Below, in pieces: positions 8,335 through 17,892 of a DNA stretch of 57,173 nucleotides (positions within the stretch are counted from its first letter, which is position 1; every line of letters starts with the position of its first letter). Origin of the DNA: Shimia sp. Its GTDB lineage: Bacteria > Pseudomonadota > Alphaproteobacteria > Rhodobacterales > Rhodobacteraceae. A program made the position numbers and the translations under genes. The stretch spans positions 1 to 57,173 of the forward strand of contig JAAENN010000339.1 of assembly GCA_024224295.1 (NCBI GenBank), in the 5' to 3' direction. Below the pieces are notes generated by a model. The model searched no databases and was not told the origin of the DNA. It saw nothing but the letters and a program-made list of their open reading frames with translations.

Positions 8335-8754
8335 TTAGGACCAGAAATCGTTGTTGTGGCGCCCACACTGGCTTCGAGCAATCCCAACAGAATTGCTGCG
8401 ACCAAGTCGCGGGCCCCAACCGCCAGATCTTCCTGTTGCCCCTTGAACAGCTTGCGGCGGCTTCAGGGAAAACTGCGCAGTCTCTGGATTTTCAGAGACT
8501 GTTCCCGGCCCGGTGCCTCCAACCACGTAGACGCGTGCGTTGTCGGGGGCGCCCATTTGACGCCGCGCATAGTCACCGGCCCCGCACCAAAAGTTTGCTT
8601 CAATAGCACCTGGCCGAACTCCGACCTCAAAAACATCCGCATTCACAGGTTCTACTCGAATGCCTCCGAGTGAAACAAAACCACCGGTACTGCTGTCCGC
8701 ACATCCCGAGATCACCAAGCCAGCTAGAAGAAAAAATCTTGAAACGACCTTCAT
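8335..8754 (-). CDS. Small lipoprotein of an uncharacterised family, paralogue 2 of 3
   Basis: A 139-residue predicted lipoprotein. ATG at 8754 is chosen because AAGGA lies at good spacing and the signal peptide MKVVSRFFLLAGLVISGC with lipobox ISGC starts there; an upstream in-frame start would add 16 unlikely residues. Shared blocks are VEPVNADVFEVGVRPG, NFWCGAGDYARRQMGA, VYVVGGTGPG, TAQFSLKPP, GATGR, WGPRLG and a cysteine near the C-terminus. It is closer in sequence to paralogue 1 in the PVNADVFEV block and to paralogue 3 in GWGPRLG. Genes 1 and 2 are 19 bases apart and probably co-transcribed. Confidence 0.75.
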   Translation of the reverse strand: MKVVSRFFLLAGLVISGCADSSTGGFVSLGGIRVEPVNADVFEVGVRPGAIEANFWCGAGDYARRQMGAPDNARVYVVGGTGPGTVSENPETAQFSLKPPQAVQGATGRSGGWGPRLGRSNSVGIARSQCGRHNNDFWS

Positions 8755-8833
8755 CACAGTATCCTTACCATTTGGTATTCTGTTCGTACGACTTGGAAAC
8801 AAGTCCGATCAGCCATCTCGGAAACCAACTCTA

Positions 8834-9256
8834 TCAAAACGCGAAATCAGACCCTAAACGCCAACATAAGCGACGCGCATCTCCAACAAACTTATCTTCA
8901 CCGAGACGTGGTCCCCAGGATCCCTTTCGTCCCGACGCTCCTATGGCTCGCCCTGGAGGCTTAAGTGAGAACTGCGCTGCATCCCGGCTATCGCTGGTGT
9001 AGGCAGGCCCAGCCCCTCCGACAGCATACACTCGCGCAGTCGGCGGTGCACCTAAAGCTTGGCCCGCATAGTCCCCTGCGCCACACCAGAAAGCATTGAC
9101 CATATTTAGGTTCGGACGAGCGGCAACTTCGAACACATCCTCTGAGACAGAATTCACGCGGATACCACCGGTTGTTACAAACCCATTGTTCCCTTTTCCA
9201 CTGGATTCGGAACAAGCCGCCAAGCCTAAGAAGCATATTAAAGAAAAACGTCGCAT
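8834..9256 (-). CDS. Small lipoprotein of an uncharacterised family, paralogue 3 of 3
   Basis: A 140-residue predicted lipoprotein with a short signal ending in LAAC (Cys 15). Start ATG 9256 is set by the signal peptide MRRFSLICFLGLAAC; longer frames upstream look non-coding. It shares SVSEDVFEVAARPN, AFWCGAGDYAGQALGA, VYAVGGAGPA, AAQFSLKPPGRAIGASGR and WGPRLG with its two neighbours. The 79-bp gap to paralogue 2 and the AT-richer DNA here suggest that each gene may have its own promoter. The upstream terminator at 9320-9347 separates it from the rpoD-hlyU transcript. Confidence 0.72.
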   Translation of the reverse strand: MRRFSLICFLGLAACSESSGKGNNGFVTTGGIRVNSVSEDVFEVAARPNLNMVNAFWCGAGDYAGQALGAPPTARVYAVGGAGPAYTSDSRDAAQFSLKPPGRAIGASGRKGSWGPRLGEDKFVGDARRLCWRLGSDFAF

Positions 9257-9319
9257 CAATCTCTCTAACTCAAGTCGCACAATCGAACACTTGCTTGCAG
9301 AGTACTCGCTAGGGCCGAA

Positions 9320-9347
9320 TAAAAAAAGAGCGTCCGAAAGACGCTCT
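9320..9347 (-). terminator. Intrinsic terminator after hlyU
   Basis: An 8-bp perfect stem (AGAGCGTC 9327-9334, GACGCTCT 9340-9347) has a five-base loop. On the minus strand it is followed by a run of T. It lies about 40 bp past the hlyU stop and should end the dnaG-rpoD-hlyU transcript. Confidence 0.85.
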
Positions 9348-9387
9348 CTGAAACAAGACGACCTAGCAATATCAGAACTTTGCAATC

Positions 9388-9672
9388 TCAAAAAATTTGG
9401 TCACCCATCTGGTCAATCATCTGCTTTGCTTTGCCAACAGAAGCCTCAGCCGCCTCCTCCGGATCGCGAAGTACATCAGCCCGGATCAACGTATGGCTCT
9501 TGGGCTCGCCGTTCACCAAACCATCAATGCGCGCGGAAATACGAAACTGCCCGCCTTCTGGAATTGGGCACGGAGTGATCTGGTACCCCTTGTACTCCAC
9601 TGGCTGCGCCGTTTTCTCGGCAGCGACGTCTTTTGAAACGCCGCCACCAAAAAGTTTCTTCAGAAACGACAT
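9388..9672 (-). CDS. HlyU-family protein
   Basis: A 94-residue cytosolic protein of the HlyU family, named after a haemolysin activator of Vibrio but of unclear role in alphaproteobacteria. Visible features are MSFLKKLFGGG at the start, VEYKGYQITPCPIPEGGQFRISARI, HTLIRADVLRDPEEAAEASVGKAKQMIDQMGD and a final IF. Length and layout are typical. It begins three bases after the rpoD stop and is followed by a strong terminator, so it is the last gene of the rpoD transcript. The fixed link to rpoD is the only context clue. Confidence 0.85.
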   Translation of the reverse strand: MSFLKKLFGGGVSKDVAAEKTAQPVEYKGYQITPCPIPEGGQFRISARIDGLVNGEPKSHTLIRADVLRDPEEAAEASVGKAKQMIDQMGDQIF

Positions 9673-9675
9673 GGC

Positions 9676-11676
9676 TTACTGATCCAGGAAGCTGCGCAGT
9701 TTGCGCGAGCGGCTTGGGTGCTTCAGCTTGCGCAGCGCCTTCGCTTCAATCTGACGAATGCGTTCGCGTGTCACGCTGAACTGCTGGCCCACTTCCTCAA
9801 GGGTGTGGTCAGTGTTCATGCCAATACCAAACCGCATCCGAAGCACTCGCTCTTCACGCGGCGTGAGAGAGGCCAGAACCCGCGTAGTGGTCTCTTTGAG
9901 GTTTTCCTGAATGGCGCTGTCAAGCGGCAGCACGGCATTCTTGTCCTCGATGAAATCACCCAACTGGCTATCTTCTTCGTCCCCAATCGGTGTTTCCAGA
10001 GAGATCGGCTCCTTGGCGATTTTCATCACCTTGCGCACCTTCTCCAGCGGCATCTGCAACTTCTCGGCCAGTTCTTCCGGTGTTGGCTCGCGGCCAATCT
10101 CATGAAGCATCTGACGCGAGGTCCGAACAAGCTTGTTGATCGTTTCGATCATATGCACCGGAATACGGATGGTGCGGGCTTGGTCGGCAATCGAGCGTGT
10201 GATCGCCTGACGAATCCACCATGTGGCATAGGTGGAGAATTTGTAACCACGGCGGTATTCAAACTTGTCCACCGCCTTCATCAGGCCGATGTTACCTTCC
10301 TGAATAAGATCAAGGAATTGCAAACCACGGTTGGTGTATTTCTTGGCAATCGAAATTACCAAGCGCAAGTTGGCCTCAACCATTTCTTTCTTGGCTTGAC
10401 GGGCCTCTTTCTCACCCTTCTGAACCTGCTGCACGATGCGGCGGAATTCGGGGATATCCAAGCCAACATACTGGCCCACTTGCGCCATGTCGTTGCGCAG
10501 TTCCGTCACCTTGTCGACAGAGCGTTCCATAAACATCTGCCAGCCACGACCGGATTTCGCAGACATATCGTCCAGCCAGTTCGGGTCAAGCTCGCGGCCA
10601 CGGTAGGCTTCAATGAATTCTCGGCGGTTGATCCGAGCTTGGTCGGCCAACTTAACCATGGAGCTGTCAATTTGCATCACGCGGCGGTTGATGCCGTAGA
10701 GCTGGTCAATCAGCGCTTCGATACGATTGTTGTGAAGGTGAAGCTCGTTCACCAACTCCACAATCTCGGACCGCAGCTTCTGATAAGTTGCCTCATCAGA
10801 TTCAGAGAAGGAACCGTCTTCATTCAAGGTCGCCGAGATACGCGCATCCTGCATATCTGAGAGCATCGCAAAGTCGCGCGCGATGATGTCGAGCGTTTCC
10901 AGAACCCGCGGTTTCAGCGCAGCTTCCATCGCAGCGAGCGACATGTTGGCCTGCTCATCTTCATCATCATCATCGTCGTCTTTGGCAATTGGATTGCCAT
11001 CGGCGTCTAGCTCTTGTTGGCCGTCATCTGATTTAGGCGCCGAGGTCACATTGGCTGCTTCGGCGGCAACAGGCGTGGCGCTGCCCTCTTCTTCTTCATC
11101 GTCTCCCATCTGATTACCAAAGGTGGTTTCCAGATCGATCACATCACGAAGCAAAATATCCTCAGAGAGAAGTTCGTCGCGCCAGATGGTAATCGCTTGG
11201 AAGGTCAGCGGGCTTTCGCACAGACCAGCGATCATCGTGTTGCGGCCGGCCTCAATGCGCTTGGCAATTGCGATCTCGCCTTCGCGGCTCAGAAGCTCAA
11301 CAGAACCCATCTCGCGCAAGTACATGCGCACCGGATCATCGGTCCGGTCGAGTTTTTCATTGTTGCCGCTGGCTACTGCCACACCGCGTGCCGCAGAAGA
11401 GGTATCTACCACGGCAGTGGACTTCGCCTCTTCTTCTTCGGCTTCCTCGTCCTCAATGATGTTGATGCCCATTTCGGACAGCATCGACATCACGTCCTCG
11501 ATTTGCTCGGAACTCACCTGATCAGGCGGCAGAACTTGGTTCAGCTGATCATAGGTGATGTAGCCCTTCTCGCGAGCCTCGGCGATCATTTTTTTGACGG
11601 CGGTTTGGCTCATATCGAGCGAGATTTCGGCGTCCTGATCGGCGGGCTTCTGGTCGTCGTTGTCCTTGGCGGCCAT
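9676..11676 (-). CDS. rpoD: Primary sigma factor, sigma-70
   Basis: Housekeeping promoter-recognition subunit. ATG 11676 is chosen because AGGAG lies six bases upstream and the product then starts with MAAKDNDDQ; 666 residues. Region 1.1 occupies about residues 20-90. Region 1.2 is [25 protein letters not shown] long acidic non-conserved segment (runs of D and E around residues 190-250) follows. Then come region 2 ([32 protein letters not shown] and [17 protein letters not shown]), region 3 ([15 protein letters not shown]) and region 4.2 with its helix-turn-helix ([31 protein letters not shown]). All parts are intact. It lies 128 bp after dnaG and three bases before hlyU. Confidence 0.98.
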   Translation of the reverse strand: MAAKDNDDQKPADQDAEISLDMSQTAVKKMIAEAREKGYITYDQLNQVLPPDQVSSEQIEDVMSMLSEMGINIIEDEEAEEEEAKSTAVVDTSSAARGVAVASGNNEKLDRTDDPVRMYLREMGSVELLSREGEIAIAKRIEAGRNTMIAGLCESPLTFQAITIWRDELLSEDILLRDVIDLETTFGNQMGDDEEEEGSATPVAAEAANVTSAPKSDDGQQELDADGNPIAKDDDDDDEDEQANMSLAAMEAALKPRVLETLDIIARDFAMLSDMQDARISATLNEDGSFSESDEATYQKLRSEIVELVNELHLHNNRIEALIDQLYGINRRVMQIDSSMVKLADQARINRREFIEAYRGRELDPNWLDDMSAKSGRGWQMFMERSVDKVTELRNDMAQVGQYVGLDIPEFRRIVQQVQKGEKEARQAKKEMVEANLRLVISIAKKYTNRGLQFLDLIQEGNIGLMKAVDKFEYRRGYKFSTYATWWIRQAITRSIADQARTIRIPVHMIETINKLVRTSRQMLHEIGREPTPEELAEKLQMPLEKVRKVMKIAKEPISLETPIGDEEDSQLGDFIEDKNAVLPLDSAIQENLKETTTRVLASLTPREERVLRMRFGIGMNTDHTLEEVGQQFSVTRERIRQIEAKALRKLKHPSRSRKLRSFLDQ

Positions 11677-11804
11677 TAAATGCTCCTGCAAGTTCGGGCT
11701 GAAGGTGATTCGCTGGCTCCGAATCAACCTCGCAACAGGGTGATTCGCAACCCCACCGCGCCCGTTTTCTTCATGTGTTGCTCACAAGGCTGCGCCTTGA
11801 GGCC

Positions 11805-13766
11805 TTATCCCCGGCGTGGCGGCTTCCCACCCCTTGTAAAATCGATCATATCTCGCAGCGCATCCAGCGCCGCACGTTCATCTTTGTCAATTGGCGCTCC
11901 ATTGTCGCCAACAGCAAATTCGCCCCCGCCTTCTTCATCGAGTCCGGTTTGCATAGCCTTGTTTCGCGCCTCTGCGGCCTGGCCCAATCGCCAAGTCATC
12001 GCCTCATCAGCCACGCTCATAAGGTCTTCTTCCGCTTCGGCGATTTCTTCGCTCAATCCCCGCACGGTTTTGAGCTTTGCGAGCTCTTCGGTCAGCGTCA
12101 TGCGCGCAAGCGCAATGTCGCCGGGTTTTCGTACGGCGGGGGTGATGGCGACATGGGGTTGGCGCAGCAGGTTTTCAACCATCTCCAGCCCCAATGCCAT
12201 TTCCACATTGCTACGCGGGTCCGGTGTGTTGGCATATCGCAACAGCACATCGCGCAGATACGCGTTATCCTGATCCAGGCACTCCATGCTCTCAATCTCA
12301 TACTCGAAATCATCAAGCAGTTCTGGGTTAACCAAGGCCACAGCCAAAACCACCGCCTCGCGCACACGCATTTCCACCGGGCCTTCGCTCGCAGCCAACA
12401 TCGAAGTCTTGGTATGAACCTGCACTGTTGGTTCTGCATTCCACTTGCCACGCTTAAAGCTTCCTTTGCCCCCCCCTCTCTGCGGACGGAACAACTGAAA
12501 GCGCAACTCCTTGATGGCCTCGCCATAGTGGCTGCGGATCGAAGGATCCTGAATAAGCTTGATCTTCTGTTTGAGCAGTTTGTCGAGCGCGGCGCGGCGT
12601 TCAGGGCTGTCAAATACCTTACCCTCAATCTCGCGCTTCCACAGCAAATTCACCATAGGCATCGCCGCATCTAAAACTTTCTGCACCGCCCCTGCGCCTC
12701 TGGCCTTTATCAGGTCGTCTGGATCCTGCCCCTCTGGCATAATTGCAAAGCGCAGCGATTTTCCGGCCTCAAGCAAAGGTAAAGCCAAGTCCACCACCCG
12801 CATCGCCGCGCGCAGACCCGCTTTGTCGCCATCCAGCGCTATGATCGGCTCGTCTGAGATGCGCCACAGCAATTGTAGCTGGTTTTCTGTAACTGCCGTC
12901 CCCAATGGCGCGACAGACGCGCCAAAGCCTGCTTCACAGAGCGCAATCACATCCATGTAGCCTTCGGCCACAATCAACGGCTGGCCTTTGCCCGCTGCCT
13001 CCCGGGCAGGTGCGTGGTTGTAAAGGCTCCGCCCCTTATCAAACAGCTCGGTCTCAGGACTGTTGAGGTATTTGGCGTTGTCATTGGGATCCATCGCTCG
13101 CCCGCCAAAAGCAATACACTTGCCGCGCGCATCACGGATCGGGAACATGATCCGATTGCGAAACGTGTCATAGGGTTTGCCCCCCTTATTAGATGGTTTG
13201 GCCAGCCCAGCGCCCATGATCAACTCAGGGGCCACACCTTTACCTGTCAGCGCATCCCATAGACCCTGCCATCCATCTGGCGCAAAGCCTATGTCAAACC
13301 GATCCCGCGCTTCCTGAGCCATGCCGCGCCTATCCAGATAAGCCCGCGCTTCCACGCCAGCCCCAGCATTTAGCATCAAGCGAAAATGTTGCACGGCCAT
13401 TTCCATGACCTCAGCCAGCTGCGTCCGCCGGTCCGCCTTTTGTTGTGCTTGAGGATCACGTTTGGGCATGGTCAACCCGGCCTCTTCAGCCAGAATCTCC
13501 ACCGCCTCCATGAAACCGACATTTTCAGTTTCGGTCACAAACTTTATGGCGTCCCCTTTGGCCTGGCAGCCAAAGCAATAGTAATACCCTTTGCGGTCAT
13601 CGACATGGAATGAAGCTGTTTTTTCATGGTGAAACGGACATGGAGACCACATGTCGCCTTTGCCCTGATTGGACTTGCGCGGATCCCACATGACTTTTCT
13701 CCCCACCACGTCAACAATGGAGGTGCGGCTGCGAAGCTCATCTAGAAATCCAGGCGGTAAGGACAT
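11805..13766 (-). CDS. dnaG: DNA primase
   Basis: Makes RNA primers at the replication fork. The 653-residue product has the CHCC zinc-binding domain (Cys43, His46, Cys64, Cys67) and an RNA-polymerase core. Its TOPRIM motifs include VAEGYMDVIALCEAG near residue 267 and IALDGDKAG near 309. A C-terminal helicase-interacting region runs from about 460. The final third is poorly conserved in wording but colinear. It is 15 bp downstream of a small secreted-protein gene and precedes rpoD, the classic dnaG-rpoD order. Complete. Confidence 0.97.
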   Translation of the reverse strand: MSLPPGFLDELRSRTSIVDVVGRKVMWDPRKSNQGKGDMWSPCPFHHEKTASFHVDDRKGYYYCFGCQAKGDAIKFVTETENVGFMEAVEILAEEAGLTMPKRDPQAQQKADRRTQLAEVMEMAVQHFRLMLNAGAGVEARAYLDRRGMAQEARDRFDIGFAPDGWQGLWDALTGKGVAPELIMGAGLAKPSNKGGKPYDTFRNRIMFPIRDARGKCIAFGGRAMDPNDNAKYLNSPETELFDKGRSLYNHAPAREAAGKGQPLIVAEGYMDVIALCEAGFGASVAPLGTAVTENQLQLLWRISDEPIIALDGDKAGLRAAMRVVDLALPLLEAGKSLRFAIMPEGQDPDDLIKARGAGAVQKVLDAAMPMVNLLWKREIEGKVFDSPERRAALDKLLKQKIKLIQDPSIRSHYGEAIKELRFQLFRPQRGGGKGSFKRGKWNAEPTVQVHTKTSMLAASEGPVEMRVREAVVLAVALVNPELLDDFEYEIESMECLDQDNAYLRDVLLRYANTPDPRSNVEMALGLEMVENLLRQPHVAITPAVRKPGDIALARMTLTEELAKLKTVRGLSEEIAEAEEDLMSVADEAMTWRLGQAAEARNKAMQTGLDEEGGGEFAVGDNGAPIDKDERAALDALRDMIDFTRGGKPPRRG

Positions 13767-13781
13767 GGCAATCCGATCAGG

Positions 13782-14120
13782 TCAGTTGGAAGCGGACTTC
13801 TGCATTTCCTGAATTTGATCCCAATTGTCCAGACACTGCTGTTCAACTTGTGCGCCCAAATCGATCTTTTTCAGGTCGCGCTTTTTGGCACCGTAGACAA
13901 CAGGCGCAAAATGCGTGATTGCGGCGTTATAGTTCTCCGGCCAAGTTGGTTCATTCGCCAGCAGATACTCTTCCAAATCCTTGGCCTTCACCCTGTCCAA
14001 ACGCGCGTCCTGGATGGCTTTAATAACCTGCCCCTGGTACTTGCATGTGTCTTCTTTGCCGTCGGCGGCATAGGCTGTTGCGCTGCTCAGCATCAGCGCC
14101 ACGAGAGTATAACGGACCAT
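13782..14120 (-). CDS. Small secreted protein of unknown function upstream of dnaG
   Basis: A 112-residue protein. ATG 14120 has an AGGAGG six bases upstream and opens a clear signal peptide (MVRYTLVALMLSSATAYA, cleavage before ADGKED), so the product should be periplasmic. The mature part has two cysteines (DTCKYQGQVIKAIQDARLD and EQQCLDNWDQIQEM) and is rich in charged helices. I do not recognise the family. It begins 19 bases after soxG and ends 15 bases before dnaG, bridging the sarcosine oxidase genes and the replication/transcription genes. Confidence 0.75.
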   Translation of the reverse strand: MVRYTLVALMLSSATAYAADGKEDTCKYQGQVIKAIQDARLDRVKAKDLEEYLLANEPTWPENYNAAITHFAPVVYGAKKRDLKKIDLGAQVEQQCLDNWDQIQEMQKSASN

Positions 14121-14139
14121 CAAGGCCTCCTGAATCACT

Positions 14140-14700
14140 TTATACTCGGCGAGAGTACCCTCGTGCGGCGACGCTTTCCATGGCCCTTTGCAAATCGTGA
14201 ACAAGTGTCTTTGCCATGGAGCGGAGCGTCATGATCTGAAACGCCTGCTCTCCAACCCTCGTTATGGATATGGCCATATGCCCCAGAACGGTGCGCGCCG
14301 AATGTCCTCGCTTGAAAGTCGTCGCACGCAGATCAACAGCTACAAGTCGCGCCAACACATCTTCCGCGCTAACGCCTTCCAGCGTCACAACCGCCCATGC
14401 ATCACTTTGATCCACCACAGTGGCCTCGTTTTGGAGGCTCCAGTTGGGCGCTGGCCCCGATAACATGGCTTGATCCGGCCCAAACCAAATCGCTCGCGCC
14501 GCGGCTGTGCCAGTTGCGCGATTTGGCTTTGGCATCACTATCCCATGCGCGGATTTCAACAAATCGGAACAAGACTCAAGCCGCCCCTTGCGCGCCGTCA
14601 AAATCGTCAGGCACATTGGCAGGTCTTCGGCCAATGACACATCGCCCACGGTGATTGGCAACAGCCCCTCACACGGCGTATTTGCAAGCAACTCAACCAC
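14140..14700 (-). CDS. soxG: Sarcosine oxidase, gamma subunit
   Basis: Smallest folate-domain partner of the heterotetrameric sarcosine oxidase. GTG 14700 is chosen: GGAGGG lies eight bases upstream and the codon overlaps the soxA stop, implying translational coupling. A GTG at 14748 is an alternative that would add 16 residues. The 186-residue product shows the SoxG elements MCLTILTARKGRLE (early), AIWFGPDQAMLSG near the middle, VVTLEGVSAEDVLARLVAVDLR and HMAISITRVGEQAFQIMTLRSMAKTLVHDLQRA at the end. Divergent sequence is usual for this subunit; assignment rests on these blocks plus operon order. Confidence 0.88.
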   Translation of the reverse strand: MVELLANTPCEGLLPITVGDVSLAEDLPMCLTILTARKGRLESCSDLLKSAHGIVMPKPNRATGTAAARAIWFGPDQAMLSGPAPNWSLQNEATVVDQSDAWAVVTLEGVSAEDVLARLVAVDLRATTFKRGHSARTVLGHMAISITRVGEQAFQIMTLRSMAKTLVHDLQRAMESVAARGYSRRV

Positions 14701-17623
14701 GCATCCGCCCTCCCTCTGGGTCAAAGAACACAGGATCACAGACCTCACAGCGCGTAGTCACTCCGCGCAAGTGATCCACCATCATCACTTGTTCTCCATG
14801 CCGCGCACGACCATTGCGCAGAAACGCCAATCCCAAGAAGCTCTCAAAGGTCGGCGAGAAACCAACCGAAGTGGTGTACCCCTGTTCGTTCTCCCGCACC
14901 GGCTCTGCATCCACCTCAAACAAATGTGCACCAGCAGTCAGCTGTTTCACGGCCCCAACTGGCTTTAAGCCGACCAACTGCTCCCGGTCATCGCCGTAAA
15001 GACCAGGCCGTTCGCTCATGGTCTTGCCGATGCAGTCTTTCTTGGCGCTCACCATGCGCTCCATACCAATATCAAAGGCCGTCGTACGCCCGTGAATTTC
15101 GGAATGCGTGATAAAGCCCTTCTCAATGCGCAGCACATTAAGGGCCTCCATCCCATAAGCCCCGCCGCCCAGCGCCTCCGCCTTCTGGACCAGCAGCTTA
15201 TACAGGCTCTCGCCATAGCGCGCCGGCACTGCGATCTCATAGGCGTGTTCACCGCTGAAGGAGATGCGGAATAACCGCCCTCGGACGCCGCCAACCGTGA
15301 TCTCGCCACAGCCCATGAACGGGAAATTCTCGTTGTCAACGTCCTCGCCCACAATACCAGTCAGCAGTTCGCGCGACTTCGGCCCCGCGACTGCAAACTG
15401 CGCCCATTGCTCGGTCACAGACACCATCGAAACATCCAGCTCCGGCCGTAGACATTGATGCACATACTCCAGATGCCGCAGCACCGGCCCGGCCGCTGCC
15501 GTGGTGGTGGTCATAACAAAATGGTCCTTGTCCAATCGTGCGGTGGTGCCGTCATCCATGACGGTGCCATCTTCGCGCAGCATCAGGCCATAACGCACCT
15601 TACCCATCTTCAGCGTGCTGAAAGTGTTGGTGTAGACCAAGTCCAACAACGCGGCTGCATCTGGCCCTTGAATATCGATTTTGCCCAAAGTCGACACATC
15701 ACAGACCCCAACCGCATTGCGCACCATCAGCACTTCACGGTCACAGCTCTGCCGCCATTTGGTTTCGCCCGCCTTTGGGTAAAAACTCGGCCGATACCAT
15801 AGTCCCGCCTCAATCATCGGCGCCCCAGCCGTGACGCAGGCGTCATGACTGGTGGTCAACCGCTCCGGCGCGAAACCAATCCCTTGCGCACCGGCCCCCA
15901 TGGCCGCAATGCTCACCGGCACGAATGGAGGGCGGAAGGTAGTGGTTCCAGTCTCCGGTATGCCCCGCCCTGTTGCATCGGCCAGCACAGCCAAGGCCCC
16001 CATGTTGGAATTCTTACCCTGATCGGGAGCCATACCCTGTGTAGTGTAGCGTTTCATATGCTCCACAGAGCGGAAGTTCTCTTTCACCGCCTGCTTCACA
16101 TCCTTCACGGTCACGTCGTTCTGGAAATCCAGCCACGCGCGGCCACGCCCTGCCACCGCCCAGAGCGACGCCAAGTTGTAAGGCGCATCGTCGGCAGAAG
16201 GCAGATCTACGGCATTGGTCATAAAGCCAAGCGCTTCCACCGCCTCCTTGGCTTTTGCGGCCCCTTCGTTCAGCGCTCCCAAAGTGGAGAACGTCCCGTT
16301 GCACGCCCCCGCCGTGGACATACCCGGTACCATGCCGTCAACCGGTCCAAAACTCTGGATGTCCTCGCGCCACGCAGGACGCCCGTTCATATGGCACGTC
16401 AGGTGCACTGTCGGATTCCAGCCACCAGAAACAGCCAGACAATCTGTACCGAGATTTTCTTCGCCACTGACCGTTCGGTAGGAAACACTTTCCAGCGCCT
16501 TGCGACCGCCAGTGTCGCACACCTCTGCACCCCGGATCACCGGATAACCCTCTCCGTCAGGACCATCCTTTCGACTGTCCAACACGGCCGTCACATGCAC
16601 ACCGGCGGCTTTGAGATCTCGCGCTGTGCGGTGCCCATCATCATTATTGGTGAACACCGTCACCGCCTTGCCCGGCGCCACGCAATAACGCTGTAGGTAG
16701 GTCCGCACCGCCGCCGCGCCCATGATCCCAGGCCGGTCATTGTTCTTAAACGCAATCGGTCGCTCAATGGCACCGGCACAGAGGATCGTGCGCTTTGCGA
16801 CAATCCGCCAGAAGCACTCAAGTGGTCGCCCAGTAGCGCCACTCAAGTGGTGAGTCACCCGCTCCAGCGCGCCAAACGTGCCCTGATCATAGGCACCTGT
16901 GACCGTTGTGCGCGGCATCAGCCGCACGTTGGGCATGGATGCCAGTTCGTCCACCACATCCGCCGCCCATTCCACAGCCGGAATGCCATCAATCTCTTCG
17001 CGCTCGCCATTCAGACGCCCACCCAGCACACTGTCCTCATCGGCTAACAACACATCCGCCCCAGCCCGCGCGACTGTGAGCGTCGCCATCAGGCCGGCGG
17101 GCCCAGCACCAATCACCAAAACATCGCAAAACGCAAAGGCCTTTTCATAGAGGTCTTCGTTGTGCTCCCCTGACAGCGCGCCCAGACCAGCGGACCGGCG
17201 AATGATCGGCTCATACACCCGCTCCCAAAACGCCTTGGGCCACATGAAGGTCTTGTAGTAGAATCCTGCCCCCAGAAACGGCGCCGCCAGGTCATTGATC
17301 GCCAACAGGTCCACATCCAGACTGGGCCAACGGTTCTGGCTGCGCACCTCCAGCCCGTCATAAATCTCCTGCATCGTCGCCCGCACATTGGGCTCCTGAT
17401 GCGCGCCGCGTCCAACGGTGACCAGCGCATTGGCCTCTTCCGAGCCTACTCCCATCACGCCCCGTGGGCGGTGATACTTAAACGAGCGCGCCACCAACTT
17501 GACGTCATTGGCCAACAAGGCCGAGGCCACGGTGTCACCTGCGAACCCGTGCACAGTGCGCCCATCAAAGGTGAAGCGGACCGGTTTTCTACGGTCAACC
17601 TGTCCTTTGCCTGCAACTCTCAT
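14693..17623 (-). CDS. soxA: Sarcosine oxidase, alpha subunit
   Basis: Large subunit that binds NAD and tetrahydrofolate, taking the formaldehyde unit from sarcosine to 5,10-methylene-THF. The 976-residue product has an N-terminal domain of ferredoxin fold lacking iron-sulphur cysteines (FTFDGRTVHGFAGDTVASALLAN; normal for the family). A nucleotide-binding domain follows, with DVLVIGAGPAGLMATLTVARAGADVLLADE near residue 170. A C-terminal GcvT-like aminomethyltransferase region runs from about 600 (YRPSFYPKAGETKWRQSCDREVLMVRNAVGVCDVSTLGKIDIQGPDA). Start ATG 17623 overlaps the soxD stop by four bases. Complete. Confidence 0.96.
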   Translation of the reverse strand: MRVAGKGQVDRRKPVRFTFDGRTVHGFAGDTVASALLANDVKLVARSFKYHRPRGVMGVGSEEANALVTVGRGAHQEPNVRATMQEIYDGLEVRSQNRWPSLDVDLLAINDLAAPFLGAGFYYKTFMWPKAFWERVYEPIIRRSAGLGALSGEHNEDLYEKAFAFCDVLVIGAGPAGLMATLTVARAGADVLLADEDSVLGGRLNGEREEIDGIPAVEWAADVVDELASMPNVRLMPRTTVTGAYDQGTFGALERVTHHLSGATGRPLECFWRIVAKRTILCAGAIERPIAFKNNDRPGIMGAAAVRTYLQRYCVAPGKAVTVFTNNDDGHRTARDLKAAGVHVTAVLDSRKDGPDGEGYPVIRGAEVCDTGGRKALESVSYRTVSGEENLGTDCLAVSGGWNPTVHLTCHMNGRPAWREDIQSFGPVDGMVPGMSTAGACNGTFSTLGALNEGAAKAKEAVEALGFMTNAVDLPSADDAPYNLASLWAVAGRGRAWLDFQNDVTVKDVKQAVKENFRSVEHMKRYTTQGMAPDQGKNSNMGALAVLADATGRGIPETGTTTFRPPFVPVSIAAMGAGAQGIGFAPERLTTSHDACVTAGAPMIEAGLWYRPSFYPKAGETKWRQSCDREVLMVRNAVGVCDVSTLGKIDIQGPDAAALLDLVYTNTFSTLKMGKVRYGLMLREDGTVMDDGTTARLDKDHFVMTTTTAAAGPVLRHLEYVHQCLRPELDVSMVSVTEQWAQFAVAGPKSRELLTGIVGEDVDNENFPFMGCGEITVGGVRGRLFRISFSGEHAYEIAVPARYGESLYKLLVQKAEALGGGAYGMEALNVLRIEKGFITHSEIHGRTTAFDIGMERMVSAKKDCIGKTMSERPGLYGDDREQLVGLKPVGAVKQLTAGAHLFEVDAEPVRENEQGYTTSVGFSPTFESFLGLAFLRNGRARHGEQVMMVDHLRGVTTRCEVCDPVFFDPEGGRMRG

Positions 17624-17892
17624 TCGCTGGCCTCCTTCACGTTAGCCGCCAGCTCTGTCGCAATCACCTCATGGGTCAGCGTATTACGCGTCACGACGAT
17701 CCACGCACCGCATCCACCTTCATGATACCAAAGATCGCGTGTCACCCCTGCCGGGTTGTCACGATTGTGCAGGTAATCATCCCATTCAACGTCGCTCGCC
17801 TCTGGGTCGGGCCGGTTCAACGCCACCGCATCGCCCATATAGTAAAACTCACGCCGATCACGTTCGCCACAATGCGGACAGGACAGCCTCAT
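17620..17892 (-). CDS. soxD: Sarcosine oxidase, delta subunit
   Basis: Zinc-binding small subunit of the four-chain sarcosine oxidase. The 90-residue product starts MRLSCPHCGERDRREFYYMGD. Cys5, Cys8, His57 and Cys61 occupy the spacing of the zinc ligands known for this subunit. Length is typical. Start and stop both overlap neighbouring genes by four bases: upstream the unknown secreted-protein gene, downstream soxA. In most genomes soxD directly follows soxB; here it does not. Confidence 0.96.
   Translation of the reverse strand: MRLSCPHCGERDRREFYYMGDAVALNRPDPEASDVEWDDYLHNRDNPAGVTRDLWYHEGGCGAWIVVTRNTLTHEVIATELAANVKEASE

Noticed and set aside
9718-10860. Open frame of 380 codons on the plus strand opposite rpoD
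   Set aside because: It is antisense to a certain gene, has no family resemblance, and arises from the codon bias of rpoD; no ribosome-binding site or domain was seen.
10900-11110. Acidic low-complexity stretch in rpoD as a frameshift or insertion
   Set aside because: A long acidic non-conserved region is normal in alphaproteobacterial RpoD; flanking regions are in frame.
11775-12674. Open frame of 299 codons opposite dnaG
   Set aside because: Lies wholly on the reverse of dnaG and its gap; composition effect of GC-rich DNA, no motif.
15845-16696. Long frame opposite soxA
   Set aside because: Antisense of a complete, conserved coding region; the protein wording is low-complexity His/Arg-rich.
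16900-17620. SoxA N-terminal ferredoxin-like domain without cysteines as a damaged domain
   Set aside because: Loss of the iron-sulphur cysteines is usual in this subunit.
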